Shown here: piece by piece, positions 24,244 to 31,603 of the stretch
How the letters are laid out: each line of letters starts with the position of its first letter
How positions within the stretch are numbered: position 1 is the first letter of the stretch
Assembly: GCF_002157835.1 (NCBI RefSeq)
Contig: NZ_CP020809.1
Span: 5,704,001 to 5,768,000 of the forward strand
Direction: 5' to 3'
Length of the DNA stretch: 64,000 nucleotides
Source of the DNA: Mycobacterium dioxanotrophicus
GTDB taxonomy: Bacteria > Actinomycetota > Actinomycetes > Mycobacteriales > Mycobacteriaceae
Notes under the pieces: generated by a model
Database searches by the model: none
Seen by the model: only the letters and a program-made list of their open reading frames with translations
Told to the model about the DNA's origin: nothing
Program-made: the position numbers and the translations under genes

Positions 24244-25809
24244 TCAGCGATTCTCCTGCCGCTGTAGCAGGTCGTGCCCGCGCACCGCGAAAATCAGGGC
24301 CTGTCGGGTGTCGGGATCGTCCAGAGACCGGCCGAGCAGGCTGGTGATCCGCTCCAGCCGGTAGTACAGCGTGCGGCGTTGCACGTAGAGCTGCTGGGCG
24401 GCCTGTGACTTGTTGCCGTCGCAGGACAGGTAGCTGCGCAGCGTCGGCAGCAGCGGGCTGGTGGAGTTGGCATCGTGTTTGAGCAACGGGCCCAGCTCGT
24501 CCTCGATATAGCGGGCCAGCTCGGGACCGCCGGCCAACGATGCCAGCAGCCGCAGCACGCCGAGATCGTCGAAGCGGTGCACGGCCTTGTCGGGGCGCGC
24601 AGCGGCTACCGACGCCGCGCTGCGAGCCTGATCGACCGCGGTGCGCAGTTGCCCCGGACTGACCGGGCGGCTGATGCCCGCCCGCACATTCGCAGCCGAC
24701 AACCGTTGGACCACTTGCTTTTCCGAGCTGGTCCGGGACAGACCCATGATGGCCAGCGTGTGCTCCCCGAGGTCGGCCACGACAGCGGGCACGTGCAGCG
24801 ACCGGCAGAGTTCCTCCATGGCATCGTCGCTGGTGGCGCCCGGCGGGGTCTCCTTGCACACGTAGACCGCCAGCAGTGCGCGGTCCCGCAGGTCGCGGCC
24901 GATCCTCATGGCCCTGGTCACGAAGGATTCGCCCGAGATATCGCCCAGCAGCAACCGGTTCACCAGCGCGTTCTGCCGCTGCGCCGATTTCGCGCCGCTC
25001 TCGCGCGCACCGAGCAGCGCGATCGCGATACCGTCGGTGGCGCGGTCCAGCGCGTAGCCGGCGGTTCCGGCCAGCGGGCTGCCGCCGTGCAGCACGTGCA
25101 GCCAACCCCAGCGCTCACCGCGCAGCACCACTGCCCGCCGGGTGCAGTTGTGGGCGGAGTTGGCGTTGCTCGCGTCGCCACCGACGGTGTCGTGGTCGAT
25201 GCGCGAATGGTGTTCCCACTCGGCGAGCACGGCGTCGCCGTCGGGCGACGGACCGGAGTACGCGATGACCTGGCGGGTCGCGTCCTCCAACACCACCGGG
25301 TGCCCGACCTCGGCGGCCAGCGCGTCGGTGAACAGCACCGGATCTCGCCCCGCCAGCAGCAGCTGCATGAAGGTGGCGTTGAGCCGTTCGTATGCGCTGA
25401 GGTCGAGCACCCGCTGGTCGACGATCGACTCGTGCACCTGCGCCGAGACCTCGACGAACGGCAGCTCACCGGCGAGTCCGACCAACGGGAAGCCGCGTTC
25501 GCGCGCCGCGTCGATCAACGGCTGCGGCATGCTGTCGAACGCCCGCCCGCTGAGTTCGATGACCAGTACCGCGGCTTGCGCGTCGGCGATCTCGGTGAGG
25601 TAGCGTCGTTGCCCCTCGGGCGTCGACCCGATGCCCAGTCCCGCAGTCAGCAGCATCTCGCCGCCGGTGAGAAACCGTGCGATATCGGGAACTTCGGTCG
25701 GGTGGACCCAGCGGACGGTGCGGTCGAGGTGTTCCTCGCCTGCGTAGACGTGCAGCGGTACCCGGCTGAACACTTCGAGCTGCAGCGCTGCCTGCACCGT
25801 CATCGCCAT
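24244..25809 (-). CDS. PucR-family transcriptional regulator
   Basis: 521 residues from ATG 25809, chosen because GGAGG precedes it by 6 nt. The N-terminal PucR domain (about 1-125; VRWVHPTEVPDIARFLTGGEMLLTAG in parts) is followed by a CdaR-like GGDEF-related middle region (about 260-400). The C-terminal helix-turn-helix is CDGNKSQAAQQLYVQRRTLYYR, the HTH_30 signature (shown in parts). Members activate or repress catabolic and nitrogen-scavenging genes, often in response to the substrate. It is divergent from the TPP enzyme and sits directly upstream of the GMC operon, and four nearby promoters share one site, so it is the obvious candidate for cluster control. Confidence 0.9.
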   Translation of the reverse strand: MAMTVQAALQLEVFSRVPLHVYAGEEHLDRTVRWVHPTEVPDIARFLTGGEMLLTAGLGIGSTPEGQRRYLTEIADAQAAVLVIELSGRAFDSMPQPLIDAARERGFPLVGLAGELPFVEVSAQVHESIVDQRVLDLSAYERLNATFMQLLLAGRDPVLFTDALAAEVGHPVVLEDATRQVIAYSGPSPDGDAVLAEWEHHSRIDHDTVGGDASNANSAHNCTRRAVVLRGERWGWLHVLHGGSPLAGTAGYALDRATDGIAIALLGARESGAKSAQRQNALVNRLLLGDISGESFVTRAMRIGRDLRDRALLAVYVCKETPPGATSDDAMEELCRSLHVPAVVADLGEHTLAIMGLSRTSSEKQVVQRLSAANVRAGISRPVSPGQLRTAVDQARSAASVAAARPDKAVHRFDDLGVLRLLASLAGGPELARYIEDELGPLLKHDANSTSPLLPTLRSYLSCDGNKSQAAQQLYVQRRTLYYRLERITSLLGRSLDDPDTRQALIFAVRGHDLLQRQENR

Positions 25810-25862
25810 GGTTGTCCTCCGCTTCCCCAGGGGCGATTCAAGCAGTGACGCTCCCGCCAACC

Positions 25863-25932
25863 TGTGCAGCCACTTACTCATCCGCTGCGCAAACTGAGTC
25901 TAACGACGAGTGTCGACCAGTGGGCAGACTGG
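25863..25932. promoter_or_regulatory. Control region between PucR gene and TPP enzyme
   Basis: Within the 174-nt divergent region, TGTGCAG (25863-25869) and TGCGCAA (25886-25892) are weaker forms of the TGTGCAA half of the conserved site. ACTCA (25876-25880) and TGAGT (25895-25899) flank the second. CCAGT-N6-ACTGG (25917-25932) is a separate inverted repeat nearer the TPP gene. Confidence 0.4.
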
Positions 25933-25983
25933 CGTCAGGCTGTATCTATCCCGAATAGTCACCCGACACGAAGGACACTCATC

Positions 25984-27768
25984 ATGCCCAGGCTCAACGG
26001 CGGACAGGTCATCGCCCGCATTCTCAAGGAGTACGGCGTCCCCTACGTCGCAGGCATTCCCGGTCACGGCATCTGGGGTCTGATGGATGCGTTCAACGAG
26101 GACGAGTCCAAGATCCCGTTCATCCAGACCTACCACGAGCAGAGCGCGGTCCATCTGGCCGACGGGTTCTACCGGGTGTCCGGCAAGCCGATGGCCGCGG
26201 TGACCTCGATCGGTGCGGGCGCGTCCAACACGGTGCTCGGGCTTGCCACCGCCTACAGCGACTCCACCAGCGTGCTGGTCATCACCGGAGGCCCGCCGCG
26301 GCACATGCGTGGCCGCGGCGTGCTCCAGGAGCTGGAGCGCCAGAAGGACAACGGCTTTCCGCAAGTGGCAGAAGCGGTTTCGAAACGCAGCTGGGTGGCC
26401 AACAGCATCGAGGACCTGCCGTTCATCATGCACCGCGCGTTCAGCACGATGCTGACCGGCCGGCGCGGCCCGGCCCACATCGAGGTGCCGTGGGACCTGC
26501 ATGCCGAGACCGCCGAGGTGAACTTCCACGATCTGGCCCGCCGGCTTCCGGTGGGGCTGCAGTATCCGGATCCGGAGGCGATCGAACGCGCCGTGGCACT
26601 TCTGGCCACCGCCAAGCGGCCGGTGATCGTGGTGGGCGGCGGGGCGATCAGCGCCTACGCCACCGATGAGGTGCGCGCCCTGGCCGAAGGCCTTGACATC
26701 CCCGTGGTAACGACGTGGAACGGCAAGAGCGCGTTCCCCGAGGATCACGACCTGTTCGTGGGCAGCGTCGGCCAGACCGGCACCATCCACGGCAACTACC
26801 TGGCCGCCAACGCCGACGTGGTGGTGTCCATCGGTTGTCGGTTCACCGACTGGTCCGCGTCGAGTTACGCCAAGGGACAGTCGTTCTCGTTCCCGCCGGC
26901 CAAACTCATCCACATCGACATCGACCCGCACGAGATCGGCAAGATCTACCCCGCCGAGGTCGGCATCCTGGCCGACGCCAAGCCCGCGGTGGCCGCGATC
27001 GTGGCCTCGCTGCCCGCCAAGCCCGACCGCACCGAATACCTCGCCGAGGTTGCGCAGCGCAAGGCCGACTGGGAGACCGAGCTGGCCGGCCGGCGCGACA
27101 CCGACCGGTTCCCGTTCACGCTGCAGCGTCCCCTGGCCGCGTTGCGCAACGTGATGGACCGCAGCGGCATCGTGCTGGTGGGCTCGGGCAACACCCAGGG
27201 TGCGGTCAAGCAGACGTTCCCGGTCTACGAGCCGCGCACCCACCTCACCACGGGCGGGTTCTCGTCGATGGGCTGGCCGGTACCGGCCGCGCTGGGCGCC
27301 AAGCTGGCCGCCCCGGAACGTCAGGTCGCCACCATCACCGGTGACGGCGATTTCCTGATGACCGCCCAGGAGATCGGCGTGGCCATCCAGCACGACATCC
27401 CGGTGGTGTTCATCGTGCAGGACAACTCGGGCTACATCTCCATCCGCGGCGGCCAGCGCAACGCCACCGACCGCATCATCGGCACCGAGTTCAACCGGCC
27501 CGACGGCACGCCGTACAGCCCGAGCTTCAAGGCCTTTGGCGAATCATTCGGGCTGGAGTCGTTCCGGGTAGATTCGGCGGCCGATCTGGAGCCCACGTTC
27601 AAGCGTGCGTTCGACGCCAAAGCTCCCGTGCTGGTGGAGATCCCGACCGACCGCGACCTGGCCAGCCCGTTCGTGCCCGGTTGGCTGGACTTCCCGCCGC
27701 TGCCGCACATCACCGACGAACGCGCCGACGAGTACCGCGAGCGGCGCGCCAGCGAGCAGCACCAGTAG
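25984..27768 (+). CDS. TPP-dependent acetolactate-synthase-like enzyme
   Basis: 594 residues from ATG 25984 (AGGA upstream). It has the three-domain layout of thiamine-diphosphate enzymes: PYR domain with catalytic Glu52 in TYHEQSAVHLADGFYR, a central domain (RPVIVVGGGAISAYATDEV), and the PP domain with the cofactor motif GDGDFLMTAQE...VVFIVQDNSGY. It is related to acetolactate synthase, glyoxylate carboligase and 2-oxoacid decarboxylases, and there is no regulatory subunit gene beside it, so a catabolic carboligase, lyase or decarboxylase is more likely than branched-chain synthesis. It is divergent from the PucR gene and followed by a strong hairpin, then by the second mycofactocin-type SDR. 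Confidence 0.9.
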   Translation: MPRLNGGQVIARILKEYGVPYVAGIPGHGIWGLMDAFNEDESKIPFIQTYHEQSAVHLADGFYRVSGKPMAAVTSIGAGASNTVLGLATAYSDSTSVLVITGGPPRHMRGRGVLQELERQKDNGFPQVAEAVSKRSWVANSIEDLPFIMHRAFSTMLTGRRGPAHIEVPWDLHAETAEVNFHDLARRLPVGLQYPDPEAIERAVALLATAKRPVIVVGGGAISAYATDEVRALAEGLDIPVVTTWNGKSAFPEDHDLFVGSVGQTGTIHGNYLAANADVVVSIGCRFTDWSASSYAKGQSFSFPPAKLIHIDIDPHEIGKIYPAEVGILADAKPAVAAIVASLPAKPDRTEYLAEVAQRKADWETELAGRRDTDRFPFTLQRPLAALRNVMDRSGIVLVGSGNTQGAVKQTFPVYEPRTHLTTGGFSSMGWPVPAALGAKLAAPERQVATITGDGDFLMTAQEIGVAIQHDIPVVFIVQDNSGYISIRGGQRNATDRIIGTEFNRPDGTPYSPSFKAFGESFGLESFRVDSAADLEPTFKRAFDAKAPVLVEIPTDRDLASPFVPGWLDFPPLPHITDERADEYRERRASEQHQ

Positions 27769-27777
27769 CACCCATCG

Positions 27778-27817
27778 CAGCTCCGCCACCGGTCGCACGC
27801 GACGGGTGGCGGAGCTG
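27778..27817 (+). terminator. Hairpin after the TPP enzyme gene
   Basis: CAGCTCCGCCACC (27778-27790) and GGTGGCGGAGCTG (27805-27817) form a perfect 13-bp stem with a 14-nt loop, followed by TTCTGT. It starts 9 nt after the stop. The SDR follows 40 nt later on the same strand, so it may be only a partial terminator. Confidence 0.7.
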
Positions 27818-27857
27818 TTCTGTATCAACCTCATTCACCGAACAAGGAGCACTGCAC

Positions 27858-28715
27858 ATGAACCGTCTCGACGGCAAGGTTGCGTTGATCACCGGAGCGG
27901 CGCGGGGGCAGGGCCGATCGCACGCTTTGCGGTTGGCCGAAGAGGGTGCCGACATCATCGCTCTCGACATCTGCCGCCAGATCGCCTCGGTCCCCTATCC
28001 GATGGCCGACCTCGACGACCTGGCCACCACGGTCGACCTGATCAAGAGCCGGGGCAGGCGCATCTTCGCCGCCGAGGTGGACGTGAGGGACCTGCCGGGA
28101 ATGCAGGAGGCCGTGGCCGCCGGTGTGGCCGAACTGGGTCGGCTCGACATCGTCGTGGCCAACGCGGGCACCCTCAACGACACCGCACCGCTATGGGAGC
28201 TCTCCGAGCGGCAGTTCCAAGACCAGGTCGATGTGAACCTGACCGGCGTCTGGAAGACCATCAAGGCGACGGTGCCAACCCTGTTGCAGCAGAACGAGGG
28301 TGGCGCCGTGATCCTCATCAGCTCGATCTCCGGCCTGACCGTGGAACTCAACGTCGGCCACTACGCGGCGGCCAAGCACGGCGTCAACGGGCTCATGCGC
28401 ACCCTGTCCGGTGAGCTCGCACCGTACGGGATCCGGGTCAACTCGATCAACCCGACCAACGTCAACACCCTGATGATCAACAACCCGCGCTACAACCGGT
28501 TGTTCGCCGGCGGCAAGGAGGGCGCGACCCAGGAGGATGCGCTCCCCGCGCTCACCGCGATGCACGCGTTGCCGGTCCCGTTCCTGGAGCCCGTCGACGT
28601 CAGCAACGCCGTGGTGTACCTGGCCTCCGACGACGGCCGCTACATCACCGGCACCGCACACGTCGTCGACGCGGGTGCCCTCAATCCGTTCAAGGCACCC
28701 CACCTCGCCGGGTAG
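27858..28715 (+). CDS. SDR oxidoreductase, mycofactocin-coupled type (second copy)
   Basis: 285 residues from ATG 27858 (AAGGAG upstream), with TGAARGQGRSHA (12-23), Ser155/Ser156, Tyr169 and Lys173 (HYAAAKHG). Like the SDR at 10661 it has the GQGRSHA glycine motif and extended loop (about 40-58) characteristic of SDRs that depend on mycofactocin, and the two share the end block RYITxTxxVIDAG. It likely oxidises an alcohol of this pathway. It is downstream of the TPP gene across a hairpin and convergent with the aldo-keto reductase, 6 nt away. Confidence 0.9.
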   Translation: MNRLDGKVALITGAARGQGRSHALRLAEEGADIIALDICRQIASVPYPMADLDDLATTVDLIKSRGRRIFAAEVDVRDLPGMQEAVAAGVAELGRLDIVVANAGTLNDTAPLWELSERQFQDQVDVNLTGVWKTIKATVPTLLQQNEGGAVILISSISGLTVELNVGHYAAAKHGVNGLMRTLSGELAPYGIRVNSINPTNVNTLMINNPRYNRLFAGGKEGATQEDALPALTAMHALPVPFLEPVDVSNAVVYLASDDGRYITGTAHVVDAGALNPFKAPHLAG

Positions 28716-28721
28716 ACGCGC

Positions 28722-29735
28722 TCAGGGGGTGGGCGCGTCGTCGCGGATCAGACCGGCGTCGCGCAGGTCGGCCCAGACCTGCTGCGGCACCGGCGATTCG
28801 AACAGCTCGGCGTTGCGCACCTGCTGGCTGCGGTTGCGTGCGCCGAGGCAGATGCTGGTCACCACCGGGTGCGCGTAGGCGAACTGCACGGCTACCGCCG
28901 GCAACGCCACCCCGTGCTTGCGGCAGATCTGTTCGAGATCAGCGGCTTTCGCCATGATCTCGGCCGGTGCCGGACCGTAGTTGAACCGGGCTCCGCAGAC
29001 GGGCCCGGTGGCCAGCACCCCGCTGTTGTAGACACCACCCAGCACGATGCCGATGCCGCGTTCGGCGCACAGCGGGAACAGCGTGTCGAGGGGTTCCTGC
29101 TCCAGCAGCGTGTACCTGCCTGCGAGCAGGCAGATGTCGACATCGGTGGCCTTGACGGCCTCGACCATCACATCGGTCTCGTTGACCCCGAATCCGATGG
29201 CCCGCACCACGCCCTGATCACGCAGCGACTCCAGCGCCGGGAAGGCGCTCACCACGGCCTGCCGGAACAATTCGGGCTGGGCCGCACCGTGGGTGTAGTG
29301 ATCGCAGTCGTGGATGAACAGCATGTCGAACCGGTCGGTGAGCATCCGTTGCATGCTCTGTTCGACCGCCCGCATGACGCCGTCATAGCTGTAGTCGAAT
29401 TCCGCCACGAACGGCGGGATTTCGAGGTACTGGCCGTTGCTGGTCGGCGCATCGATCTCCGGTCGCAGTACCCGGCCCACCTTGGTGGACAGCACGGTAT
29501 CGGTGCGGTCGCGGTCACGTAGCGCATGCCCGAGCCGGTATTCACTGAGCCCGTTGCCGTATCCGGGTGCGGTGTCGAAATACCGCATGCCCTGGTCCCA
29601 GGCCAGATCCACGAGCTCACGAGCCTCGGCGTCGGTGAACACCCCGTTGAAGTTCCCGATCGGCGCGCCGCCATAGCCGATCGCGGTGAACTCCAGGCCC
29701 GACCGTTCGTGTACGCGGGTATCCGACAGCTTCAT
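28722..29735 (-). CDS. Aldo-keto reductase, D-threo-aldose dehydrogenase-like
   Basis: 337 residues from ATG 29735 (MKLSDTRVHERSGLEFTAIG). The AKR barrel shows the catalytic tetrad: Asp and Tyr in YFDTAPGYGNG, Lys in LSTKVGRVLRP, and His in LFIHDCDHY. The sequence type matches D-threo-aldose 1-dehydrogenase / L-fucose dehydrogenase, which suggests oxidation of a sugar or hydroxylated aldehyde. Longer in-frame starts upstream lack a ribosome binding site, whereas GAGG precedes this ATG. Upstream lies copy 4 of the conserved site, so it likely belongs to the same regulon. Confidence 0.88.
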   Translation of the reverse strand: MKLSDTRVHERSGLEFTAIGYGGAPIGNFNGVFTDAEARELVDLAWDQGMRYFDTAPGYGNGLSEYRLGHALRDRDRTDTVLSTKVGRVLRPEIDAPTSNGQYLEIPPFVAEFDYSYDGVMRAVEQSMQRMLTDRFDMLFIHDCDHYTHGAAQPELFRQAVVSAFPALESLRDQGVVRAIGFGVNETDVMVEAVKATDVDICLLAGRYTLLEQEPLDTLFPLCAERGIGIVLGGVYNSGVLATGPVCGARFNYGPAPAEIMAKAADLEQICRKHGVALPAVAVQFAYAHPVVTSICLGARNRSQQVRNAELFESPVPQQVWADLRDAGLIRDDAPTP

Positions 29736-29814
29736 GACAACCTCGCCTTCCGGGGCCCGGACGGTACCGGACCTTTGCCTCCGACGGTACGGTCGCCGCC
29801 TGCCGCAGAGGCGA

Positions 29815-29826
29815 CACAATGTGCGA
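29815..29826 (-). promoter_or_regulatory. Conserved site TTGCAC-N3-GTG, copy 4 (aldo-keto reductase)
   Basis: Plus strand CACAATGTGCGA; in gene orientation TCGCACATTGTGTCG, one mismatch in the TTGCAC half. It is 80 nt before the ATG at 29735. A TACCGT -10-like element lies between. An inverted TTGTGCAG (minus strand, 29844-29851) lies 18 nt further upstream and may be a second half-site. Confidence 0.45.
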
Positions 29827-29876
29827 AATTCTTTGTCCACCAACTGCACAACGGTGACTATCGATCGAGGCCGCAC

Positions 29877-30593
29877 TCAGGACAGCGTGCTACCGCCGTC
29901 GACGGTGAGCACCACGCCGGTGCCGAACTCCTGCTCCATGAGGTAGACATAGGCCCGCGCGGTATCCCCTACCTCACCGATGCGCCCCACGGGCAATTGA
30001 CTGGCGAATTGCTCATATACGGCCTGCCGGTCGGCCTCACTCAACGTATCCCACAATGGCGTCCGAATAGGCCCCGGCGCAACGGTATTCACGCGCAGTG
30101 GAGCGAGCTCAAGGGCCAGTGCCCGGGTCATCGCGTTGACCGCACCGCAGACACCGGTGGGCAGCACGCCGAGTCCCGGCCGTTCGGCCGCGGTGCCGCT
30201 GGTGAGTGTGATCGACCCTCCCGGAGTGATCTGTGGCGCGAAAACCCTGATCGCAGTGAGGGCCCCGACGAAGCGGACGAGCATGAAGTTATTGATCGCC
30301 TCCGTCGTGAGGGCGCTGAGCGGAGCGAGTTCGAGGGTGTCCCCAGCGGTGTACACCAGATGCTCGATCGCGCCGACCTCCTCGGCCAGCTGGTCCAGAG
30401 CGGTCGTGTCGGTGAGGTCGACGGTCATGCCGCGGGCGCTGTCGGGCAACGTGGACAGCGCGTGATCCACGCTCGATTGCCGCCGCGAGGCCACGATCGG
30501 GATGCCGCCGCGGTCGGCGACAGCCGTCGCGACGCCCAACCCGATACCGGAGGTGCCGCCGATGATGAGGACGCGTGCGTTCTTGAGGCTCAT
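29877..30593 (-). CDS. SDR-family protein lacking catalytic Tyr and Lys
   Basis: 238 residues from ATG 30593. The Rossmann motif is present (GGTSGIGLG, 12-20), as are the later SDR blocks LRVNTVAPGPIRTPLW and GTGVVLTVDGG. Where other SDRs have Y-x3-K the alignment gives Pro145 and Cys149 (LPTGVCGAVNAMTRALA), so the usual catalytic Tyr and Lys are absent although Ser132 remains. It may be an inactive or differently acting member. It is divergent from the LysR gene with 70 nt between them, and is therefore a probable LysR target. Confidence 0.85.
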   Translation of the reverse strand: MSLKNARVLIIGGTSGIGLGVATAVADRGGIPIVASRRQSSVDHALSTLPDSARGMTVDLTDTTALDQLAEEVGAIEHLVYTAGDTLELAPLSALTTEAINNFMLVRFVGALTAIRVFAPQITPGGSITLTSGTAAERPGLGVLPTGVCGAVNAMTRALALELAPLRVNTVAPGPIRTPLWDTLSEADRQAVYEQFASQLPVGRIGEVGDTARAYVYLMEQEFGTGVVLTVDGGSTLS

Positions 30594-30650
30594 GGCACCA
30601 CCGTCCGCGCCGGCCGCGCCCGCGTCCAAGACTCTTTTCGTCGCGTATCG

Positions 30651-30665
30651 ATACCCTTGGGGTAT
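30651..30665. promoter_or_regulatory. LysR box overlapping the LysR start codon
   Basis: ATACCC-TTG-GGGTAT is a perfect 6-bp inverted repeat with T52-N11-A64 spacing, the LysR-type consensus, and overlaps the ATG at 30664. GTATCGATAC (30645-30654), a palindrome, overlaps it on the left. It fits autoregulation and control of the divergent SDR gene. Confidence 0.55.
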
Positions 30666-31539
30666 GACGGGGCCGGACCTGGACATCCGCAAGCTGCGTT
30701 ACTTCGTCGCGGTCGCCGAGGATCTCAACTTCGGCCGCGCGGCGCGGCGTCTGCACATCGCCCAACCGGTCTTGTCCCGTCAAATCCGGGCATTCGAAAC
30801 CGAACTCGGAGTCCAGCTGTTCATTCGGAGTTCGCGCGGCACCCAGCTCACCGCCGCGGGTACGCAGCTGCTCATCGACGCGAAACACCTCCTCGACGAG
30901 ATAGCCGCAGTGCAGCAACGGTTGCGGGCGGCCACACCCACCACCACGATCACCGTCGGGGTTTTGCCGGGTATACGGGCCACCGCGGCGGCGGCCGCCT
31001 TCGAAGCCGCCGGCCTGAACCGCCGAGCCGTGGTGCGTCAGGTCAACCTGCTTGAGCAGGTCGAGGTGGTCCGCAACGGCGAGGTCGACGTGGTCTACGC
31101 ACGCGAACCGTTCGATCACGACGGGTTGGCAACCGCGGCGCTACTCTCCGAACCTTTCGACGCGGTGCTGCCCGCCGACGATCCCCTGGCCGCGAAGCCA
31201 TCGGTGCGGTTGGCCGAACTGAGCACGCGGCTGCTACTCCATGACCCCACGGTGCTGCCGGAGTGGACCTCGCTGGTCGCTCCCGAGCAGCGATGGGCAC
31301 CACCGCGCAACAGGGTTCGCAGCGTGGAGGACAAGCTTGAACACGTCGCCGCGCGCGAAGGGTTCGTCGTCCTCCCGCGCTCGACGACGGCCTACTACCG
31401 CCGCCCCGACATCCGCGTGGTGCCGATCGAGGACCTCGGCCCCAGCGAAGTGACGCTGATATGGAATGCTTTGGTGGACAATCCGATTAGAGACGAGTTC
31501 ATCGCGGCCGCACTGGCCTGTCGCGACGACACCATCTAA
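30664..31539 (+). CDS. LysR-family transcriptional regulator
   Basis: 291 residues from ATG 30664. The N-terminal winged helix-turn-helix is DIRKLRYFVAVAEDLNFGRAARRLHIAQPVLSRQIRAFE (in parts, about 6-45), followed by the linker helix and a two-lobe effector domain (TTITVGVLPGIRATAAAAAFEAAG; VDVVYAREPFDHDGLA). The sequence type is of the aromatic-catabolism branch (PcaQ/CbnR-like), but the ligand is unknown. It is transcribed away from the SDR at 29877 and has a LysR box at its own start codon, so the SDR and lysR itself are the likely targets. Confidence 0.92.
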   Translation: MTGPDLDIRKLRYFVAVAEDLNFGRAARRLHIAQPVLSRQIRAFETELGVQLFIRSSRGTQLTAAGTQLLIDAKHLLDEIAAVQQRLRAATPTTTITVGVLPGIRATAAAAAFEAAGLNRRAVVRQVNLLEQVEVVRNGEVDVVYAREPFDHDGLATAALLSEPFDAVLPADDPLAAKPSVRLAELSTRLLLHDPTVLPEWTSLVAPEQRWAPPRNRVRSVEDKLEHVAAREGFVVLPRSTTAYYRRPDIRVVPIEDLGPSEVTLIWNALVDNPIRDEFIAAALACRDDTI

Positions 31540-31603
31540 CCGCCCGCCTGGACGTCTCCCTACTTTTAGACTCGGTTGGCCGGCGACGCGATCGAGATAC
31601 GGG

